A model generated the notes under the pieces. It had not been told where the DNA came from. It saw nothing but the letters and a program-made list of their open reading frames with translations, and searched no databases. The position numbers and the translations under genes were made by a program. This document shows positions 5,074-9,907 of a stretch of DNA of 9,907 bases, in pieces (the stretch's first letter is position 1; the number at the start of each line of letters is the position of its first letter). The stretch is from Acidimicrobiia bacterium (GTDB lineage: Bacteria > Actinomycetota > Acidimicrobiia > Spongiisociales > ZC4RG35): NCBI GenBank assembly GCA_009377735.1, contig WHTL01000127.1:1-9907 (forward strand), in the 5' to 3' direction.

Positions 5074-6090
5074 TTGCCAACCCTGGGGATCGCTGGGACT
5101 GGACTCATCGGGGGATCGGTGGGTATTGGCATGCGACGCCGTGGTTGGAAGGTTGTCGGATGGGATCCGGAAGAAGCGCGTCTCGAGGACGCCGCGAACG
5201 TGGGAGCCACAGACGAGACAGCGACCTCCCTCTCCGATCTGTATGAGACGGATCTGGTGCTGCTGGCGGGGCCATTGGGTGGGATCATCGAGACGATCCC
5301 TGCCCTGCCGGACACCTTAGTCGTCACCGATGTCGCCGGATTGAAGGCACCGGTGGCCGATGCAGCCGCCCATCTCAAATGCTTCATACCCGGCCATCCC
5401 ATGGCGGGACGGGAGTTCTCCGGGCCAACTGGGGCGAGCGGATCGATGTTCCGCGGGGCGAATTGGATCCTCTGCACCGATGGAAGGGACGGTGACGCCG
5501 TCTCCATGGTGGAAGACATGATCGAATCGCTCGGCGCCAACCCCCTCTACATGACCGCAGCCGCACACGACCAAGCGGTCGGTGCCGTATCTCATCTCCC
5601 GCAATTGGTCGCCGCCACGCTCGTCGACATGATCGAGAACGACACGGTGACCGAGTTGGCGGCGGGTGGATTCCGCGATGTCACCAGAATCGCCCAGTCC
5701 GAACCCCGCTGGTGGACCGACATCCTCATGTCCAACGCCGAGGTCCTGGTTCCGATAATCGACGACATCCGGTCTCGGTTTGAGACTCTGAAGGACGCGA
5801 TGGAGGAAGGTGACTCGGTCTTCATCGAGACCTTTCTGGGGAGAGCACGACAATCGAGGATGAAGCTGGCTGCTCCCGTCGACTCCGTGCGAATGGTGAT
5901 CGAGGATCGGCCCGGTGAGTTCGCCAAGGTGGGCGCCGCCCTCGCCGAGAGCGGTGTGGATCTGCGGGATCTACAACTTCGTCATGCAACAGATGGTGGG
6001 GGCGGTGTCCTTACCCTCTCCGTCCGAAAGGGAGAGGCCGAGGCACTGACAGATGCCCTGACGGAGCACGACTTCAGGATCATCCCGTAG
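5074..6090 (+). CDS. tyrA: Prephenate dehydrogenase with ACT domain
   Basis: A 338-residue TyrA that oxidises prephenate to 4-hydroxyphenylpyruvate in tyrosine synthesis. The NAD-binding Rossmann fold begins LGIAGTGLIGGSVG (4-17), and Asp31 at the end of the second strand suggests NAD rather than NADP. Family motifs follow: VVTDVAGLK (83-91), PGHPMAGRE (106-114), AHDQAVGAVSHLPQLVA (164-180) and GGFRDVTRIAQSEPRWW (198-214). A C-terminal ACT domain starts near 270 (VRMVIEDRPGEFAKVGAAL) and runs to the end; it would bind tyrosine for feedback control. The start is TTG 5074, with a weak AGAGAG seven bases upstream; no better start fits the Rossmann motif. It probably shares a transcript with aroF. 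TDVAGLK differs from the more usual TDVGSVK. Confidence 0.95.
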   Translation: MPTLGIAGTGLIGGSVGIGMRRRGWKVVGWDPEEARLEDAANVGATDETATSLSDLYETDLVLLAGPLGGIIETIPALPDTLVVTDVAGLKAPVADAAAHLKCFIPGHPMAGREFSGPTGASGSMFRGANWILCTDGRDGDAVSMVEDMIESLGANPLYMTAAAHDQAVGAVSHLPQLVAATLVDMIENDTVTELAAGGFRDVTRIAQSEPRWWTDILMSNAEVLVPIIDDIRSRFETLKDAMEEGDSVFIETFLGRARQSRMKLAAPVDSVRMVIEDRPGEFAKVGAALAESGVDLRDLQLRHATDGGGGVLTLSVRKGEAEALTDALTEHDFRIIP

Positions 6091-6092
6091 GA

Positions 6093-6115
6093 CGGCACGC
6101 CCCGTAGACATGCCG
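6093..6115 (+). terminator. Possible stem-loop after tyrA
   Basis: CGGCACG (6093-6099) and CATGCCG (6109-6115) can pair with one mismatch around a nine-base loop, directly after the tyrA stop. There is no T-run. It lies between convergent genes, where a terminator is expected. Confidence 0.35.
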
Positions 6116-6165
6116 CCCCGTGGGCGCTTAGTGCCCCTCGCCGCAAGTTCGTGGGTGTTTCAACG

Positions 6166-6251
6166 GCCAGCGACGCCGCTTGCTGCGTCCTCGTCCTCAA
6201 CGCGCCGCACCGGGTGCGCCTTCGTCCTGCGTCCTTGCCATCGACGCCGCT
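6166..6251. repeat. Intergenic repeat between convergent genes
   Basis: GCCAKCGACGCCGCT occurs at 6166-6180 and again at 6237-6251, 71 bases apart, with one mismatch in 15. Between the copies lie four CGTCCT hexamers (6186, 6192, 6223, 6230) flanking an odd-centred palindrome CGCACC-G-GGTGCG (6206-6218). No reading frame here resembles a protein. The rest of the 6091-6292 gap shows nothing further. Confidence 0.45.
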
Positions 6252-6292
6252 GCCTAGCCGAAACACGCGCACATACTTACGCCGGAGAGCAC

Positions 6293-7063
6293 TTAGGCAG
6301 GTGGCTCGGGGAAGACGGGGACGCCTTCTGGACAGAGCCTCACCTTGGGGTTGTGATCTGTGAACAGACCAGCCGGATTGTCCTTCCAGATCCACACGTG
6401 GAGCTTCCAGATGGGAAGAACGCTGTGCTTGGCAAACTCCTGACCGAACAAACTGGGTGGCTCCGATTCCGTCCAGGCATCGATCGGCACGATGTACTCG
6501 TGTGCAACGAGGCCGGCGATGTCACCGTTCGCGTCCAACTCATAGACCATTGCCTCGGGCCGGGTTGCCTCGACAACACCGTCTAGAAGGTTCTGGTTGA
6601 CGTAGTGCTGACCCATACCGCCTTCGTGGTGGTGCTCGAAGCAGGCTAGGAAGCTCTCGTAGCCATCCGCCTCGGCAACCTCGACATCCTGGTAGGCGGC
6701 ATTGGCAAGGTTTACCTCGGCCAGCTGTTCCGCGATCGGGCCGCCAACGCCGGTGGCGGCCGCATCGAGAAGGTCCTCGGCGCCCCATCCCTCTACTGTG
6801 CCGGCGTCAACCACCTGTTTCGTGGAGAGACGGTTGAGAAACGCCGCCATCTGGTCCCGGGTCACATTGTCATCGGGGCAAAAGTAGGTGTTCTCCGGTG
6901 GGTTGCAGCCGATGGTGACCCCGGACTCGGCCAGCCACGAGATGTCATCGTGGAAGATGTTGTCGTCGGGCACGTCGGCGAATCGGTCACCAGCCCATGC
7001 TGCCAGGGGGCTCAGGACCAGTAGGGCCAGGGTTGTCACGACGAACATCGTTCGGCGCGACAT
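6293..7063 (-). CDS. Secreted protein: SLH-like repeat plus unnamed C-terminal domain
   Basis: A 256-residue exported protein. Residues 1-24 are a signal peptide (TMFVVTTLALLVLSPLAAWA, likely cut after AWA). Residues 27-78 form one SLH-type repeat, FADVPDDNIFHDDISWLAES with Cys53 and Cys62 and ending TRDQMAAFLNRL. From 79 to 116 there is a linker. Residues 117-246 form a second domain with DGYESFLACFEHHHEGGMG, HYVNQNLLDG, RPEAMVYELD, IVPIDAW, PPSLFGQEF and LHVWIWKDNPAGLF, plus Cys141 and Cys244. I recognise this as a recurring domain in bacterial secreted proteins but know no assigned function. The HHH cluster, His153 and His222 could bind a metal; that is inference. One SLH repeat, rather than three, is weak evidence for cell-wall anchoring. 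Its ATG overlaps the upstream gene's TGA (TGATG, 7061-7065), so translation is coupled. Confidence 0.85.
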   Translation of the reverse strand: MSRRTMFVVTTLALLVLSPLAAWAGDRFADVPDDNIFHDDISWLAESGVTIGCNPPENTYFCPDDNVTRDQMAAFLNRLSTKQVVDAGTVEGWGAEDLLDAAATGVGGPIAEQLAEVNLANAAYQDVEVAEADGYESFLACFEHHHEGGMGQHYVNQNLLDGVVEATRPEAMVYELDANGDIAGLVAHEYIVPIDAWTESEPPSLFGQEFAKHSVLPIWKLHVWIWKDNPAGLFTDHNPKVRLCPEGVPVFPEPPA

Positions 7064-7314
7064 CAGCCCTGCTCCACTGAGTAGATCTCGTCGGCTACGA
7101 GACCGTGTGCCTCCCGATGGACTGCGTGAGCGGTCGCAGAGTCGGGTGATTCGACTAGACAGAAGATCTTGCGACTATCGCCGTCGAACCAATAGTTGAT
7201 GTAGCGGGTGTTGTACTTGTCCTGAATCCGAAGATCCGCTTGGTGCGCATCGGCCACGGCCTGCGCATCGGCTTCATCTGGGATGCCATCGTGGACATCC
7301 ATGAACAGTGGCAT
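7063..7314 (-). CDS. DUF4242 protein, related to nickel-binding SCO4226
   Basis: An 83-residue protein with a strong ribosome binding site (AAGGAGG, five bases before ATG 7314). The sequence fits DUF4242: MPLFMDVHDG, a central YINYWFDGDSRKIFCLVESP (38-57) and the signature AVHREAHGLVADEI (64-77). The family has a ferredoxin-like fold, and Streptomyces SCO4226 of this family has been described as nickel-binding. His8, His24, His66, His70 and Cys52 are candidate ligands here. Its role is unknown. It overlaps the secreted SLH-like protein gene by one base and lies 107 bases downstream of the SARP regulator on the same strand, so control by that regulator is plausible. Confidence 0.85.
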   Translation of the reverse strand: MPLFMDVHDGIPDEADAQAVADAHQADLRIQDKYNTRYINYWFDGDSRKIFCLVESPDSATAHAVHREAHGLVADEIYSVEQG

Positions 7315-7341
7315 GTTGCCTCCTTACATATCCGGAAACGA

Positions 7342-7361
7342 CCTTCGCTTCCGTACGAAGG
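7342..7361 (-). promoter_or_regulatory. Hairpin in the leader of the DUF4242 gene
   Basis: CCTTCG and CGAAGG (6 bp) can pair around an eight-base loop in the 107-bp gap between the SARP and DUF4242 genes, about 28 bases ahead of the DUF4242 start. It may be a weak terminator of the SARP transcript or a leader structure. I see no convincing promoter in the gap. Confidence 0.3.
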
Positions 7362-7421
7362 AGAACTTATTGACCACGCGTTCCCACACCGTTCCCCGGT
7401 TGGCGGCCACTGGAGACTTGG

Positions 7422-9143
7422 TCAGCTCAAGACGGTGGCCTTTTGACGGCACCGGTCCCGCTCACGGGGTCGATCGGTGACGGCGAATGCGTGTTCGGCA
7501 TTTTCGAGCAGGCCGACGACTTCCTCCGGCGGGGCACCTTCCGCCAGGCGCACCGCAGCCGTTGCCTCGGTCACGGCCGCATGCCAAGGACCTTCTCGCC
7601 ACATCTGAACTATACGCTCGGCCTCGGCCAGGTAGCGGCGGGCCGAAGAGATGTCGCCCGACGCTGCCGTAGCACTGGCGGCGGCGACCAAGAAGCTCAT
7701 GGAACAGGGGTCACAGACCTCGAGACCGATTTTCTCCTCCTCGGCTTCCCTGATGAGCGCCAGTTCCGCTGGGAGATCATCGAGACCATCCAGCATGCCT
7801 CCATATATGAGCAGGAGGAGGTGGCCGTACGTGGGCGACACTGCAGCGAGATCGAGGGCTCGACGATGGTGTCGGAGGGCTTCCGATGAGTCCGACCTGC
7901 TCGTCATCAATTGGGCAGTGCGCTCTTCGGCGAGGACCAGTCCGGTGAGACAGCCGACGTCTTCATGGAGTCGTGCCGCCTCCTCGAGGTCCCTATGGGC
8001 TTGGACTGGGTCCCCCTTCCTCAACAACTCCGCCTCGCCACGGAGGAGGAGCCCGAACGCCCGACCCTGGGGCGATTCGAGACCTACGGTGGCATCGATG
8101 ATCTCATCGGCGAACTCGGCCATGGACGTGATCCCATCGGATTCCCATAGAGCAAACTCGCTCATGCATATGTGGGCATCGAGCACAAAAGGAGCAAGGT
8201 CGGGTGTCTCACGAATAGTCTCGACGGACTCCTTGCCGAATACTTCCTTCCAGGTGTTTTGGGCATAGGCCACCAGCCCTAGAAGCTCGCTCGCCTCTGA
8301 GAGCTCCCTTCCGAGGCCGGCATCGATGGCGAGGGCCCTCGCCTCGGTGGCGGTCCGCTTCGCCTCTTCGAGATCGGCGCGTTTCCAATGAACGACGCCC
8401 CACGCGAGTAGAGCCCGCGCTCTTTCCGCAGGAGTGGGGGCGTCCGGACCCCCCATCGCCAGCGCCTTCTCGTACAACTCCACGGATGCTGATTCAGGCG
8501 AGACCCCAAGTTCATCCTGGAGACTGGTACTGAGATGTTCGAACTGACGGATCACAGCCCGACGATCGCCATTGGCTAAATGGGAATCCATAATCTTCTG
8601 GTGGGCCTTCTCGTTGGTTGGCTCCTCATCGACGAGTCGTCCCCATAGCTCGGCCCCGGCGAGGATTTCGAGGTAGCGACGCCGCAGCCGGTCGCGATCT
8701 TCAGAGCACCAAGCCGCATACCGATCGTCTGGGAGCATCTCGCCGCCGTACAGCTCGGCCGTTTCCCGACACGCCGTGACGCTCTGCTCTCGTAGTGACG
8801 TGGCGGCGGCATCCTGAAATCTCTCCACATCGGTCTGAATCTCGCGATCTGGAGCCAACGAGACCATACCGCCAGAGAGAATGATGCCATCGTCAATCCC
8901 CATGGCCCGACGGGCGCGGTGGGCGGCCTTGCGGACGTTGCCTCCACCGGATTCGATGTCGAGATCTGGCCACAGCGCATCTATGACCTGTTCCTGTGTT
9001 ACTCGATGACGGGGAGCGAGGGCGAGAAACTTGACCAGATCAGATGCCCGACGAGATCGCCATGCATCGTGGGGAACGTTCTCCCCGTCGACCACAACAC
9101 CGAACCCGCCCATAAGACGTACCCACACACTGCCGGCAGCCAT
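7422..9143 (-). CDS. SARP-type transcriptional regulator with BTAD and TPR-like tail
   Basis: A 573-residue regulator. Residues 5-98 are an OmpR/SARP-like winged helix (VRLMGGFGVVVDGENV, RRASDLVKFLALAPRHRVTQ, VIDALWPDLD, NVRKAAHRARRAMG). Residues 104-228 are a bacterial transcriptional activator domain (TDVERFQ, then EPTNEKAHQKIMDSHLANGD and FEHLSTSLQDELGVSP). Residues 235-573 are Ala/Glu/Leu-rich helices in TPR-like array, for example AHRDLEEAARLHEDVG and ALRHHRRALDLAAV. There is no P-loop, so this is not a full AfsR-type STAND ATPase. Such proteins usually activate nearby genes by binding direct repeats beside promoters. The likely targets are the DUF4242 and SLH-like genes just downstream; this is inferred. 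ATG 9143 is supported by the -10 box TATAGT six bases upstream, which predicts a leaderless message. Confidence 0.9.
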   Translation of the reverse strand: MAAGSVWVRLMGGFGVVVDGENVPHDAWRSRRASDLVKFLALAPRHRVTQEQVIDALWPDLDIESGGGNVRKAAHRARRAMGIDDGIILSGGMVSLAPDREIQTDVERFQDAAATSLREQSVTACRETAELYGGEMLPDDRYAAWCSEDRDRLRRRYLEILAGAELWGRLVDEEPTNEKAHQKIMDSHLANGDRRAVIRQFEHLSTSLQDELGVSPESASVELYEKALAMGGPDAPTPAERARALLAWGVVHWKRADLEEAKRTATEARALAIDAGLGRELSEASELLGLVAYAQNTWKEVFGKESVETIRETPDLAPFVLDAHICMSEFALWESDGITSMAEFADEIIDATVGLESPQGRAFGLLLRGEAELLRKGDPVQAHRDLEEAARLHEDVGCLTGLVLAEERTAQLMTSRSDSSEALRHHRRALDLAAVSPTYGHLLLLIYGGMLDGLDDLPAELALIREAEEEKIGLEVCDPCSMSFLVAAASATAASGDISSARRYLAEAERIVQMWREGPWHAAVTEATAAVRLAEGAPPEEVVGLLENAEHAFAVTDRPRERDRCRQKATVLS

Positions 9144-9149
9144 GTCTCA

Positions 9150-9155
9150 ACTATA
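9150..9155 (-). promoter_or_regulatory. -10 box of the SARP gene, leaderless start
   Basis: TATAGT on the minus strand ends six bases before the ATG at 9143, placing the transcription start at the first codon. The -35 region is poor (GAATGC at 17 bases), which suits an activated promoter. A palindrome GATGCATC (9164-9171) lies just upstream. Confidence 0.5.
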
Positions 9156-9204
9156 GGTAGGCGGATGCATCGGCATTCGATCACGCCTGGCCACGAGGCT
9201 AGTT

Positions 9205-9907
9205 CTATCTCTCGAACTGGGCGAGCAATGCGGCCACACCGGCATGGATGCCGTAGCCGACTGCGTCCTCATCGCCTTGGAAGGACGAGGAGTGGAGGTC
9301 GACGGATCGATCGGGGTGACAGGCTCCGAGTCGGAACAATGCGCCCGGGATCCGCTCTAGATATCGCGAGAAGTCCTCGGCGCCCATGGAGACAGCGGTT
9401 GGCACGACCGCCTCGGATCCTAATGCCGCAGCGATCCCGCCCTCGGCCGCATGAACGACCTTGCCATCGTTTATGACAGGGGGAAGACCTGTCTGGTAGT
9501 CGACGGTGGCGGTGGCACCCGTGGGCGCGAGGACGTCGCGGAGGACCTTCTCGAACATGGCAGGAAGATCTGCCCAAAGGGCGAGGTCGGTGGTTCGCAC
9601 CGTGCCGCCCAATTCCATCCGTGTCGGGATGACATTGTGGATCGACCCCCCGTGGGCTGTCCCGAAGACGATCGTGACTGGTTGGCGGCTGTCAACGGAT
9701 CGCAGGAACACCATCGGTAGGTCGGTTAGCACCTTTCCCGCCGCCCAGAGGAGATCGACGGTCTTGTGGGGCCGGGCGGTGTGGCCACCCGGACCTTCGA
9801 GCAGAATATTGAACCTATCGGCCGACCCGGTGACCGCTCCTACCCTGGTTCCGATTTGTCCCGCTGGAATGGTGGGGTCGACGTGGAAGGCGATGATCGA
9901 CGAGAGA
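9205..9907 (-). CDS. M20-family amidohydrolase/peptidase, N-terminus missing
   Basis: The frame runs off the right end of the window; 233 C-terminal residues are visible, numbered here from the first full codon at 9906. They match M20 (subfamily D) metallo-amidohydrolases of the IAA-amino-acid hydrolase/hippurate hydrolase type. Motifs are AFHVDPTIPAGQIGTRVGAV (6-25, His8 a metal ligand), ILLEGPGGHTARPHKTVD (34-51, start of the lid domain with His42), GGSIHNVIPTRMELGGTVR (86-104), MGAEDFSRYLERIPG (174-188) and LHSSSF (204-209). These enzymes cleave N-acyl amino acids or peptides with a two-metal centre; the substrate cannot be read from sequence. The N-terminal HxDxxP metal site is outside the window. 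It ends 61 bases before the SARP start. That gene appears to have its own promoter, so a functional link is not shown. Confidence 0.9.
   Translation of the reverse strand, partial: LSSIIAFHVDPTIPAGQIGTRVGAVTGSADRFNILLEGPGGHTARPHKTVDLLWAAGKVLTDLPMVFLRSVDSRQPVTIVFGTAHGGSIHNVIPTRMELGGTVRTTDLALWADLPAMFEKVLRDVLAPTGATATVDYQTGLPPVINDGKVVHAAEGGIAAALGSEAVVPTAVSMGAEDFSRYLERIPGALFRLGACHPDRSVDLHSSSFQGDEDAVGYGIHAGVAALLAQFER

Noticed and set aside
4728..5540. A 270-codon minus-strand open frame across the aroF-tyrA junction
   Set aside because: It covers two well-supported genes, is Ser/Pro/Arg-rich and lacks any family motif.
7651..8268. A 205-codon plus-strand open frame within the SARP gene
   Set aside because: It is Ser/Arg-rich with no motif, and the minus-strand SARP has a full domain structure across it.
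1..9907. CRISPR array, insertion sequence, integrase or rRNA
   Set aside because: I saw no regularly spaced short repeats with unique spacers, no transposase or integrase motifs, and no rRNA-like sequence.

Overview
The window looks like a piece of a high-GC actinobacterial chromosome (about 60% G+C by eye), most likely from a lineage near the Acidimicrobiia. That placement is an inference. It rests on actinobacterial-type gene content (a SARP/BTAD regulator, a DUF4242 protein, a one-repeat SLH-type secreted protein, and an XRE regulator followed by an HBHA-like helical protein), on GTG and TTG starts, and on promoters whose -10 box lies so close to the start codon that the mRNA would be leaderless.

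Left part (1-2334, + strand): the end of a molybdo-enzyme (carbon-monoxide-dehydrogenase type) maturation operon. It holds the 3' end of a CoxE-like VWA protein, then an XdhC/CoxI-type protein split into two genes (N-terminal domain, then Rossmann domain). These three genes are joined by ATGA and GTGA overlaps. After a 200-bp gap with a 71-bp imperfect tandem repeat and a strong hairpin comes a MobA/MocA-like nucleotidyltransferase. Together these would insert, sulfurate or modify the molybdenum cofactor of an enzyme encoded further left.

Middle (2443-4041): a small DUF4332 helix-hairpin-helix protein, then an XRE regulator with a good promoter carrying three in-phase TGCTWGCA boxes, followed at once by a short helical protein. 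The last pair recalls the mycobacterial regulator-hbhA arrangement. A 10-bp hairpin closes this unit. A 424-bp stretch before aroF has no certain gene, but holds a possible 75-codon minus-strand ORF.

Aromatic amino acid genes (4042-6090, + strand): a DAHP synthase (AroF/Thermotoga type, with an N-terminal ferredoxin-like domain) and a prephenate dehydrogenase with a C-terminal ACT domain, 21 bp apart. They form the first shikimate step and the tyrosine branch.

Right part (6293-9907, all minus strand, convergent with tyrA): the C-terminal two-thirds of an M20 amidohydrolase, then a SARP-type regulator with a BTAD domain and a TPR-like tail, then a DUF4242 small protein and a secreted protein with one SLH-like repeat and a His/Cys-bearing C-terminal domain. 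The last two are coupled by a TGATG overlap. This regulator / small protein / secreted protein set is the best candidate for an uncharacterised functional unit in the window.
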